Source of the DNA: CAYQJV01 sp964417925
GTDB taxonomy: Bacteria; Hydrothermota; Tepidihabitantia; B3-TA06; CAYQJV01
Direction of reading: 5' to 3'
DNA length: 18,186 nucleotides
Assembly (NCBI GenBank): GCA_964417925.1
Contig: CAYQJV010000033.1
Coordinates: 1 to 18,186 of the forward strand
The translations under genes were made by a program, and so were the position numbers. Shown here one piece after another: positions 6,950 through 13,501 of this stretch. The notes beneath the pieces were generated by a model. The model was not told the origin of the DNA and did not search any database. It saw nothing but the letters and a program-made list of their open reading frames with translations. Position 1 is the first letter of the stretch, and each line of letters begins with the position of its first letter.

Positions 6950-8262
6950 AAAGAGTTTTAATTTTGGGAGCAGGGATGGTTGCAAAGCCAATAGTCCGAT
7001 ATTTACTTGAAAATGGTTTTGAAGTTACAGTAGCCACAAGGACCGTAAGTAAGGCGGAAGTCTTGGTGGGAAGTAATCCTCGAGGTAGGGCTGAAAGGTG
7101 GACAGTGGATGATAAAGAAAAGTTACATGATCTTGTTAAAGAATCTGAAGTAGTTGTGAGCCTTTTACCTTATATATACCATGTAGAAGTAGCTCAAGTA
7201 TGCCTTGAATATAAAAAACATCTTGTAACTACTTCCTATGTTAAGGAAAATATGCAAGCCTTGGATTTAGAGGCAAGAAAAAAGGGAGTTATTCTTTTAA
7301 ATGAACTTGGACTTGATCCAGGAATTGACCATATGTCTGCAATGAAAATGATAAACAAGATAAAGGAAAATAATGGTAAAGTGGTGAGTTTCCGTTCTTA
7401 TTGTGGAGCATTACCTGCCCCAGAATACGCAGATAATCCATTTAAATATAAATTCTCATGGAGTCCAAAAGGTGCAGTACTTGCAGCAAAGAATGATGCA
7501 AGATTTTTGATTGATGGAAAGGAAATTTATGTACCGGGAGAGGAACTTTTTAATCATTGTTTTAAATTTGAAGTTGATAAACTTGGAGAATTTGAAGTTT
7601 ATCCTAATAGAGATTCCATACCTTACAAGGAAAAATACAGAATAGAGGATACAAGGACCATATTTAGAGGTACAATAAGATATCCTGGGTGGTGTAACTT
7701 ATGGAATGCTATAAAGAAACTTTCCCTTCTTGATGAAAGAGAAATGGAATTTAGCGGTATTACTTGGAAAAAATTGGTTGCAAGATTAAACAATTTAGAG
7801 GGAGAGAATTTAATTAAAGAGAGTGCTTCACATCTTGGGCTTTCTTTGGATTCAGAAATTATTCAAAAACTCAAATGGGTGGGGATTTTTGAAGATAAAA
7901 AAATAGAAATAGAGAAAGGCACTCCCCTTGATGCTTTTGTAAAACTTCTTGAAGAAAAATTGTGTTATAAATCAGGGGAAAAGGACATGGTAATACTTAG
8001 GGATGAAGTAATAGCAGATTATGGTAATTATAAAAAGAGGTATCTCTCAGTATTAATAGATTATGGAGAAGTGGGAAAAGAAACTTCGGTTGCCAGGACA
8101 GTGGCTCTTCCAGCTGCAGTGGGAGTTAAATTGATTCTTGAAAATAGAATTACCCTTAAAGGGGTTAGAATTCCCGTAGAGCCTGAAATTTATGAACCTG
8201 TACTTTCCGAACTTGAAAAACTTGGGATTACACTTGAAGAGAAGGAAGAAGAAATTGGATGA
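6946..8262 (+). CDS. Saccharopine dehydrogenase (glutamate-forming)
   Basis: A 438-residue protein resembling the C-terminal half of AASS and yeast Lys9. It would oxidise saccharopine to glutamate and 2-aminoadipate 6-semialdehyde using NAD(P)+. The Rossmann motif LILGAGMVAKPIVRYLL covers residues about 5-21. The substrate domain has NELGLDPGIDHMSAMK near 117-132, then CGALPAPEYADNPFKYKFSW and a SPKGAVLAAKN stretch; these blocks are characteristic of saccharopine reductases. GGAGG lies 4 bases before the ATG, inside the end of the preceding gene, and ATGA overlaps occur at both ends, pointing to translational coupling with the reductase and with ispF. No semialdehyde dehydrogenase for the next step is in the window. 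Confidence 0.87.
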   Translation: MKRVLILGAGMVAKPIVRYLLENGFEVTVATRTVSKAEVLVGSNPRGRAERWTVDDKEKLHDLVKESEVVVSLLPYIYHVEVAQVCLEYKKHLVTTSYVKENMQALDLEARKKGVILLNELGLDPGIDHMSAMKMINKIKENNGKVVSFRSYCGALPAPEYADNPFKYKFSWSPKGAVLAAKNDARFLIDGKEIYVPGEELFNHCFKFEVDKLGEFEVYPNRDSIPYKEKYRIEDTRTIFRGTIRYPGWCNLWNAIKKLSLLDEREMEFSGITWKKLVARLNNLEGENLIKESASHLGLSLDSEIIQKLKWVGIFEDKKIEIEKGTPLDAFVKLLEEKLCYKSGEKDMVILRDEVIADYGNYKKRYLSVLIDYGEVGKETSVARTVALPAAVGVKLILENRITLKGVRIPVEPEIYEPVLSELEKLGITLEEKEEEIG

Positions 8263-8735
8263 TCAGAGTAGGCATAGGTTATGATTCCCATAAATTTGAG
8301 AAAGAAAGAAAATTAAAAATAGGTGGGATAGAAATTCCCTATTTGATGGGTCTTGCAGGGCATTCGGATGGAGATGTACTTTTACATGCCATATGCGATG
8401 CCATGCTTGGTGCATGTGCAATGGGGAATATAGGAGATCATTTTCCTGATACCGGTAAAGAATGGGAAAATATAGATAGCAGTATAATTCTTCAAAAAGT
8501 ACACAAAATGGTAGAGGAAAAAGGCTTTAAAATAAGGAACATTGACTGTGTAATAATCGCCGAAGAACCAAGGCTTTCTCCGTATACAGAAAAGATGAAA
8601 CACAGAATTGCAGAAATTCTTAAAATTGATAAAGGGAGGGTAGAAATTAAACCTAAAAGAAACGAAGGTATGGGATTTATAGGTAGAAAAGAAGGAATTG
8701 CAGCAATTGCAGTAGTACTTGTAGAGGAAGAATGA
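8259..8735 (+). CDS. ispF: 2-C-methyl-D-erythritol 2,4-cyclodiphosphate synthase
   Basis: A complete 158-residue IspF, which cyclises CDP-methylerythritol 2-phosphate in the MEP route to isoprenoid precursors. The N-terminus VGIGYDSHKF supplies the metal ligands D9 and H11, and H43 lies in HSDGDVLLHAICDAMLGA. GDHFPDTG, NIDCVIIAEEPRLSPY and GMGFIGRKEGIAAIA follow in the usual order. The length is standard (155-160). It overlaps the genes on both sides by ATGA, so it is transcribed and probably translated with lysine-catabolism genes it has no metabolic link to. Its presence says this organism uses the MEP pathway. Confidence 0.95.
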   Translation: MIRVGIGYDSHKFEKERKLKIGGIEIPYLMGLAGHSDGDVLLHAICDAMLGACAMGNIGDHFPDTGKEWENIDSSIILQKVHKMVEEKGFKIRNIDCVIIAEEPRLSPYTEKMKHRIAEILKIDKGRVEIKPKRNEGMGFIGRKEGIAAIAVVLVEEE

Positions 8736-9403
8736 TTCCTTTAAAAGATGATATACCTTCAAGAAGAAGACCTTATGTTACCATAATTTTGCTTGTTCTT
8801 AATATTCTTGTCTTTTTATTTGAACTTTCTTTGGGAAGAGATGTAGTATATTTCTTTAAAATTTTTGGAGCTGTTCCTGCAAGAATAGTTTTTGACACGA
8901 GTATATTTGCGATTTTTACAATTTTTACTTCTATGTTTATTCATGGAGGTTTTGATCATATCCTAGGAAACATGCTTTATTTGTGGATATTTGCCGATAA
9001 TGTGGAGGATGCATTTGGTCATTTTAAGTTTTTAGGACTTTATTTTCTCAGTGGTATAATGGGGACTTTCTTACAGATTCTTACATCACCCCATTCTTCA
9101 GTTCCATTAATAGGAGCCTCCGGTGCTATCTCAGGGGTTTTGGGAGCATATCTCGTTTTATATCCACATGCAAGAATACTTACCCTTATACCTATTTTTT
9201 ATTTTTTAAGATTAGCCTATATTCCTGCTCTTGTTTTTCTGGGCTTTTGGTTTTTGTTGCAATTCCTATATGGACTTGGTTCACTTGGTGCTCAGGGGGG
9301 AGTAGCATGGTTTGCTCATATAGGAGGGTTTGTAACGGGCCTTTTGCTTGCATTACCAGTTAAGAGAAAAATGAGAAGAAGAATTTATTATTTTTGGGAG
9401 TAG
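8732..9403 (+). CDS. Rhomboid-family intramembrane serine protease
   Basis: A 223-residue membrane protein with about six hydrophobic segments. It has the Ser-His dyad of rhomboid proteases: S130 in GASGAISG and H196 in AHIGGFVTG. The HGGFDHILGNMLYLWIFAD block (about residues 71-89) is the conserved loop and second-helix region with its HxxxN element. The N-terminus IPLKDDIPSRRRP is typical of bacterial rhomboids of this subgroup. It cleaves membrane-spanning helices within the inner membrane; the substrate is unknown. ATGA overlap with ispF places it in the same transcript. A 20-base gap with a strong ribosome site follows before the aminotransferase. Confidence 0.9.
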   Translation: MIPLKDDIPSRRRPYVTIILLVLNILVFLFELSLGRDVVYFFKIFGAVPARIVFDTSIFAIFTIFTSMFIHGGFDHILGNMLYLWIFADNVEDAFGHFKFLGLYFLSGIMGTFLQILTSPHSSVPLIGASGAISGVLGAYLVLYPHARILTLIPIFYFLRLAYIPALVFLGFWFLLQFLYGLGSLGAQGGVAWFAHIGGFVTGLLLALPVKRKMRRRIYYFWE

Positions 9404-9410
9404 GAAAAAT

Positions 9411-9426
9411 AAAGGAGGATTTGATG
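9411..9426 (+). promoter_or_regulatory. Ribosome binding site fixing the aminotransferase start
   Basis: AAAGGAGG at 9411-9418, then 5 bases, then ATG at 9424. It rules out the upstream in-frame TTG at 9394, which lies inside the rhomboid gene with no ribosome site, and the TTG at 9421, which is too close. Confidence 0.8.
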
Positions 9427-10836
9427 ATAAAATATAAATCTCCTTCCATAGGAAAAAAATCAAGAGAGCTAATAAAAAGGGATAAAAAGGTTATGTTTGG
9501 TGCCCATACCAGAACAAGGGAGATTCCTTTGGCAGTGAAAAAAGCACAAGGAGTATGGATTGAAGATCTTGATGGAAAAAAATATCTTGATTTTGGTGCA
9601 GGATATGCAGTAGTTGCTACGGGACATTGTCATCCAGATATAATAAGAGCTGCAGAAAAACAGATGAAAACACTTATTCATATTTCAGGGAGTGATTTTT
9701 ATTATTGGCCTCAAGTTCTTTTAGCCGAAAAACTGGTTTCTCTTGTTCCGGGAAAATTTAAAAAAAGAGTTTATTTTTCAAATTCAGGGGCAGAGTCTCT
9801 TGAAGCTGCATTTAAATTAACAAGGCATTTTACACGAAGATCCGTTGTAATATCTTTCTTCGGTGCATTTCATGGTAGGACCTTTGTGGGAATGAGCCTT
9901 TCGGGAAGTAAGGCAGTGCAGAGAGCCCATTTTTATCCTTTAATCCCTCAGGTAATACATACATTGTATCCTTACTGCTATAGATGTCCTCTCAATCTTT
10001 CTTACCCTGATTGTAAAAAAGGGCAACCTAAAATTAATGGAGTGGTTCTTTTACCTTGTGTAGGTTTTTTGACCAACACGATTTTCAAAAGACTGGTTGA
10101 ACCGGATGATGTAGCTGCTATATTTGTTGAACCAATTCAAGGGGAAGGAGGATATATTGTCCCTCCTCCTGAATTTTTGCCCCTTCTTAGAAAGATAACT
10201 GAGAAATACGGGATTGTTCTTGTTGTTGATGAAATTCAAGCGGGTTTTGGAAGAACGGGAAAAATGTTTGCTTTCCAACATTGGAATATTATTCCTGATG
10301 TAATATGTGTTGCAAAGGCGATTGCATCTGGATTTCCCTTAGGGGCTACCATAGCAAGAGAGGAGATGATGGATGCAGAAATTGATGAAAGAGCATGGAG
10401 AGTCGGATCTCATGGAAGTACTTTTGGAGGAAATCCTGTAGCTTGTGCTGTAGCTTTGAAAACAATAGAACTTATAGAAAAACAACTTATGAAAAATGCA
10501 GAGGATGTGGGGAATTATATGATAGAGAGTTTGAAAGAGATGAAAGAAAGGCACAGGATAATAGGTGACGTGAGAGGAAAAGGGTTAATGATAGGAGTTG
10601 AATTTGTAAAAGATAAAAACACAAAAGAAATGTTTCCAGAGAAATTAACAGAAGACGGAAAAAATATAAAGCAGATAATAATGGGAGAGGCATTTAAAAG
10701 AGGACTTATAATCCTTGGTTGTGGATGGAATGCTGTGAGATTTTCTCCACCCCTTACAATTTCCAAAAATGAAGCAGAACATGGTCTTACCATTTTTGAG
10801 GAGGTAGTAAGTTGGGTAGAAAAGCAGTTGAAATAA
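9424..10836 (+). CDS. Class III PLP-dependent aminotransferase (GABA/ornithine/lysine-type)
   Basis: A 470-residue fold-type I enzyme of the ornithine/GABA aminotransferase family. Visible: YLDFGAGYAVVATGHCHP, SNSGAESLEAAFKL (PLP phosphate site), FHGRTFVGMSLSGS, VEPIQGEGGYI, VVDEIQAGFGRTG, the Schiff-base lysine K298 in VAKAIASGFPLGA, and HGSTFGGNP. An extra cysteine-bearing stretch (C185, C188, C197, C212) follows the FHGRT region. A similar insertion occurs in the archaeal-type branch that includes ornithine aminotransferases and broad amino-acid racemases, so the reaction could be transamination or racemisation. Location after the saccharopine genes suggests an amino donor such as lysine, ornithine or 2-aminoadipate, but sequence alone does not decide. 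It is probably the last intact gene of the 5633-10836 transcript. Confidence 0.84.
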   Translation: MIKYKSPSIGKKSRELIKRDKKVMFGAHTRTREIPLAVKKAQGVWIEDLDGKKYLDFGAGYAVVATGHCHPDIIRAAEKQMKTLIHISGSDFYYWPQVLLAEKLVSLVPGKFKKRVYFSNSGAESLEAAFKLTRHFTRRSVVISFFGAFHGRTFVGMSLSGSKAVQRAHFYPLIPQVIHTLYPYCYRCPLNLSYPDCKKGQPKINGVVLLPCVGFLTNTIFKRLVEPDDVAAIFVEPIQGEGGYIVPPPEFLPLLRKITEKYGIVLVVDEIQAGFGRTGKMFAFQHWNIIPDVICVAKAIASGFPLGATIAREEMMDAEIDERAWRVGSHGSTFGGNPVACAVALKTIELIEKQLMKNAEDVGNYMIESLKEMKERHRIIGDVRGKGLMIGVEFVKDKNTKEMFPEKLTEDGKNIKQIIMGEAFKRGLIILGCGWNAVRFSPPLTISKNEAEHGLTIFEEVVSWVEKQLK

Positions 10837-10837
10837 C

Positions 10838-11211
10838 GTTTTATTATTGTTATTGCTTATAAGTTGTGAAAGGAAGGAATATATTGTTTCTCTGCTAACT
10901 GCAGAAAAGTGTGGCTTTCTTCTGATACTGTTTATTATGGAAGGAAGGTGTATTTGAAGATTGTATGTACCATTCCTAATCCATGTTATGAGTACTTTCA
11001 CAGAGACTGATACAGATTCTTCAGCAAAAATGTACACATTAAGATTTATGGGAAATATGATAAAGAGAAAATATGCCCCCAGGTAGTGTCAAGTATAGCG
11101 GTTGAAAAACACTACAGGGCTGAAGTTTTAAGTAAAGTGACTTTACATTCCTGGCAATGGAATAATAATCGGTTTGATACTACCATTATACGTAGTTCCA
11201 TCATAATTTTT
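10838..11211 (+). pseudogene. Decayed small lipoprotein gene
   Basis: This gap holds broken coding sequence. One frame (10838-10954) reads as a lipoprotein signal, a run of leucines then LISC at 10856-10867 followed by ERKEYIV, but lacks a normal start codon and stops at 10955. A second frame (10870-11211) stays open for about 114 codons except for one TGA at 11008. It carries a protein-like core: GRKVYLKIVCTIPNPCYEY, then VHIKIYGKYDKEKICPQV, and near the end NNNRFDTTI. The PNPCYE...CPQV pattern recalls small secreted or lipoprotein beta domains with a paired cysteine. Another frame shift near 11130-11160 is likely, where the neighbouring frame reads DFTFLAM. At least one frameshift plus one nonsense codon are needed, so it is judged inactive. 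It begins right at the aminotransferase stop, consistent with a former operon gene. Confidence 0.68.
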
Positions 11212-11238
11212 TGACTTTTGGTAAATGTGAAATATCAT
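11211..11238 (+). promoter_or_regulatory. Promoter of ornithine aminotransferase gene
   Basis: TTGACT at 11211-11216, a 16-base spacer and TATCAT at 11233-11238. The ATG at 11259 is 20 bases further on, with AAGGAG at 11246-11251, so this message has a short ordinary leader. The -35 lies at the very end of the decayed lipoprotein frame. Confidence 0.68.
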
Positions 11239-11258
11239 AAACAAAAAGGAGTAGAAAA

Positions 11259-12461
11259 ATGGAAAAAACAAGATTAATAATTGAGGAAACAGAAAAATAT
11301 AGTGCAAGAAATTACGAACCTCTTCCTATAGTTTTGGAAAAAGGGGAAGGTGTGTGGGTATGGGATGTAGAAGGGAATAAATATCTTGACATGCTCAGTG
11401 CATATTCTGCTCTCAATCAGGGGCACAGGCATCCTAAGATAGTAAAGGCACTTAAAGAACAAGCAGACAAAATCACACTTACTTCAAGAGCATTTCATAA
11501 CGACAGAATGGGAGAGTTTTTAAAATTACTCTGTGGAATAGCGGGAAAAGAAAAGGCTTTACCTATGAATTCAGGAGCGGAAGCTGTGGAAACTGCAATA
11601 AAAGCAGCGAGAAAATGGGGGTATTTAAAGAAAAAAGTGGCTGAAGACAGTGCAGAAATAATAGTATGCGAAAATAACTTTCATGGAAGGACAACAACCA
11701 TTATAAGTTTTTCTACAGAGCCTCAGTACAGATATGGTTTTGGCCCCTTTACTCCTGGTTTTAAAATAATTCCTTACAATGATATTCAGGCTCTTAAAAA
11801 TGCAATAAATGAAAACACAGTAGGTTTTCTTGTAGAGCCTGTACAAGGAGAGGGAGGCGTGATAGTGCCATCTCCTGGGTATTTGAAAAGAGCTTATGAG
11901 ATATGCAAAAAAAATAATATTTTATTTATCGCAGATGAAATTCAAACAGGTTTTGGAAGAACAGGAAGGATGTTTGGATGTGATCATGAAGATGTGGTCC
12001 CAGATATATTGATCGTGGGAAAAGCTCTTGGAGGAGGAGTTTATCCTGTTTCTGCAATTCTTGCAAATAATGAGATAATGGATGTATTCACACCAGGTGA
12101 TCATGGCTCTACTTTTGGTGGTAATCCTCTTGCTTGTGCTGTGGGAATAGCATCTTTGGAGGTAATTGTTGAAGAGAGACTTCCTGAAAGGGCTGCAGAA
12201 CTTGGTAAATACTTTATGGAAAGGCTAAAAGAAATTAAAAGCCCTTATATTAAAGAGGTAAGAGGAAAAGGACTTTTAATAGGGGTTGAAATTAAAAAAG
12301 AATATGGTACTGCAAGACCTTTCTGTGAAAAACTTGCAAAATTGGGGATCCTTGCAAAGGAAACCCACCATCAGGTTATAAGATTTGCACCACCTTTAAT
12401 AATTAAAAAAGATGAAATAGATTGGGCTCTTGAGAGAATAAAAAAAGTTCTTGTGGATTAG
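11259..12461 (+). CDS. rocD: Ornithine aminotransferase
   Basis: A 400-residue class III aminotransferase that moves the delta-amino group of ornithine to 2-oxoglutarate, giving glutamate 5-semialdehyde and glutamate. Features typical of ornithine aminotransferases are the N-terminal Y-x-PLPIVLEKGEGVWVWD, LDMLSAYSALNQGHRHP, MNSGAEAVETAIKAARKWG, NNFHGRTTTIISFS, VEPVQGEGGVIVP and DEIQTGFGRTGRMF. The Schiff-base lysine is K255 in VGKALGGG, followed by HGSTFGGNPLA. The length matches bacterial RocD (about 400). It has its own promoter and ribosome site, separate from the lysine cluster, and no other arginine- or proline-pathway gene is beside it. Acetylornithine aminotransferase is less likely given the N-terminal motif. 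Confidence 0.9.
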   Translation: MEKTRLIIEETEKYSARNYEPLPIVLEKGEGVWVWDVEGNKYLDMLSAYSALNQGHRHPKIVKALKEQADKITLTSRAFHNDRMGEFLKLLCGIAGKEKALPMNSGAEAVETAIKAARKWGYLKKKVAEDSAEIIVCENNFHGRTTTIISFSTEPQYRYGFGPFTPGFKIIPYNDIQALKNAINENTVGFLVEPVQGEGGVIVPSPGYLKRAYEICKKNNILFIADEIQTGFGRTGRMFGCDHEDVVPDILIVGKALGGGVYPVSAILANNEIMDVFTPGDHGSTFGGNPLACAVGIASLEVIVEERLPERAAELGKYFMERLKEIKSPYIKEVRGKGLLIGVEIKKEYGTARPFCEKLAKLGILAKETHHQVIRFAPPLIIKKDEIDWALERIKKVLVD

Positions 12462-12603
12462 AGTATAATTTCATTGGTCAACTTGGTAATTTTAAGAAAG
12501 AGGGTAAAATGGAAGAGATTATTTTTATAAAGGTGTAGCATGTACTTTGTATGGAAACAACAGATGTTGGATTACAGAAAAACAAAAGAGACTATACAAT
12601 TTC

Positions 12604-12620
12604 TTGACTTATTGAGTCAA
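12604..12620. repeat. Palindrome overlapping the fumarase -35 box
   Basis: TTGACTTATTGAGTCAA is a perfect 6-bp inverted repeat around a 5-base centre. Its left arm is the -35 hexamer. The placement is what a repressor site would have, but chance pairing of a T/A-rich hexamer is possible. The spacing does not match the usual FNR or CRP boxes. Confidence 0.55.
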
Positions 12621-12632
12621 CTTCGTTATCAT
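12604..12632 (+). promoter_or_regulatory. Promoter of the fumarase-acetate kinase unit
   Basis: TTGACT at 12604-12609, a 17-base spacer and TATCAT at 12627-12632. A start near 12639 would leave a leader of about 15 bases containing AAAGGAGG, 5 bases before the ATG at 12654. Confidence 0.65.
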
Positions 12633-12653
12633 TAATTTATAAAGGAGGCGCTA

Positions 12654-13499
12654 ATGAGAGAAATCAATGTAAGTGTTATAAAAGAAGCAATCAAAGAGAT
12701 GTGTATGGAATCAAATTATTATTTACCTGAGGATGTTGAACAAGCGATTAAAGAAGCAGCAGAAAAAGAGGAATCCCCTGTGGGGAAAGAGGTTTTTGCT
12801 CAGATTCTTGAAAATATAAAAATTGCAAAAAATGAAAAGCTCGCTCTATGTCAGGATACTGGATATGCAGATATTTTCATGGAAATAGGACAGGAGGTGT
12901 TTTTTACAGGAGGATCCTTAAAAGATGCAATTACAGAAGGAGTAAGAGAAGGTTATATTGAAGGATATTTGAGAAAATCAATTGTTACTGATCCTGTTTT
13001 TGATAGAAAAAACACAAAGGATAATACTCCTCCTGTAGTGCATTTTGATATAGTTCCTGGAGATAAAGTAAAAATAATAGTGGTTCCTAAAGGAGGAGGC
13101 TCTGAGAATATGAGTACTGTAAGAATGATGAAACCAGCGGATGGTATTGAAGGAATAAAGGATTTTGTAGTAAGATGGGTTGAAGAAGCAGGTGGAAATC
13201 CATGTCCTCCTATTATTGTTGGTGTTGGGATCGGAGGTACCTTTGAATATGTAGCATATCTTGCCAAAAAGGCTTTATTAAGACCTATTGGTTCAAGACA
13301 TCCTGATCCAAGGTACAGAGATGCGGAAATAGAGATTCTTGAAAGAATAAATAAGACAGGGGTGGGCCCTATGGGGCTTGGAGGTAAAATTACTGCCCTT
13401 GATGTTCATATTGAAACATATCCATGCCATATAGCTTCAATGCCTGTTGCAATTAATATTAATTGTCATGCATCAAGAAAAAAAGAAAGGATAATATAA
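12654..13499 (+). CDS. Class I fumarate hydratase, alpha subunit
   Basis: A 281-residue alpha subunit of a two-subunit, iron-sulfur class I fumarase, which interconverts fumarate and malate; L(+)-tartrate dehydratase alpha is the main alternative. Three cysteines expected to bind the [4Fe-4S] cluster are visible: C66 in ALCQDTGYA, C184 in GGNPCPPIIVGVGIGG and C258 in TYPCHIASMP. The conserved VPKGGGSENMS and GPMGLGGK blocks are also present. The start is set by GGAGG 5 bases before the ATG. The beta subunit, normally the next gene, is absent from this window: acetate kinase begins 2 bases after the stop. An active enzyme would need a beta subunit encoded elsewhere. Confidence 0.88.
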   Translation: MREINVSVIKEAIKEMCMESNYYLPEDVEQAIKEAAEKEESPVGKEVFAQILENIKIAKNEKLALCQDTGYADIFMEIGQEVFFTGGSLKDAITEGVREGYIEGYLRKSIVTDPVFDRKNTKDNTPPVVHFDIVPGDKVKIIVVPKGGGSENMSTVRMMKPADGIEGIKDFVVRWVEEAGGNPCPPIIVGVGIGGTFEYVAYLAKKALLRPIGSRHPDPRYRDAEIEILERINKTGVGPMGLGGKITALDVHIETYPCHIASMPVAININCHASRKKERII

Positions 13500-13501
13500 A
13501 A

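Larger units (their letters stand above)
12462..12653 (+). other. 192-base intergenic region before the fumarase gene
   Basis: It contains the fumarase promoter (12604-12632) and ribosome site. Also present are an isolated TATAAT at 12464-12469 with no good -35, and a nine-codon frame at 12509-12538 (MEEIIFIKV) preceded by GAGGG. A short frame around 12512-12613 stays open for about 35 codons and includes cysteines, but this is not beyond chance. I see no convincing gene or terminator here. Confidence 0.5.

Noticed and set aside
8382..8762. Minus-strand open frame of 126 codons over ispF
   Set aside because: It is antisense to a fully conserved IspF, with a composition typical of the reverse of Lys/Glu-rich coding DNA.
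11008..11010. UGA read as an amino acid (alternative genetic code)
   Set aside because: Several intact genes here end in TGA at the right place with overlapping starts, and the gene also needs frame changes elsewhere.
11061..11130. Possible insertion-sequence end (GTGTCAAG with later AAACAC) in the gap after the aminotransferase
   Set aside because: No matching inverted end, target duplication or transposase remnant could be found; the sequence is better explained as coding remains of a small lipoprotein.
12509..12538. Nine-codon leader peptide with a GAGGG site before the fumarase gene
   Set aside because: It has no codon bias towards a regulatory amino acid, no attenuator hairpin follows, and the fumarase promoter lies downstream of it.
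12953..13267. Minus-strand open frame of 104 codons over the fumarase gene
   Set aside because: It is a shadow of the conserved fumarase alpha sequence; no start signal or known motif.
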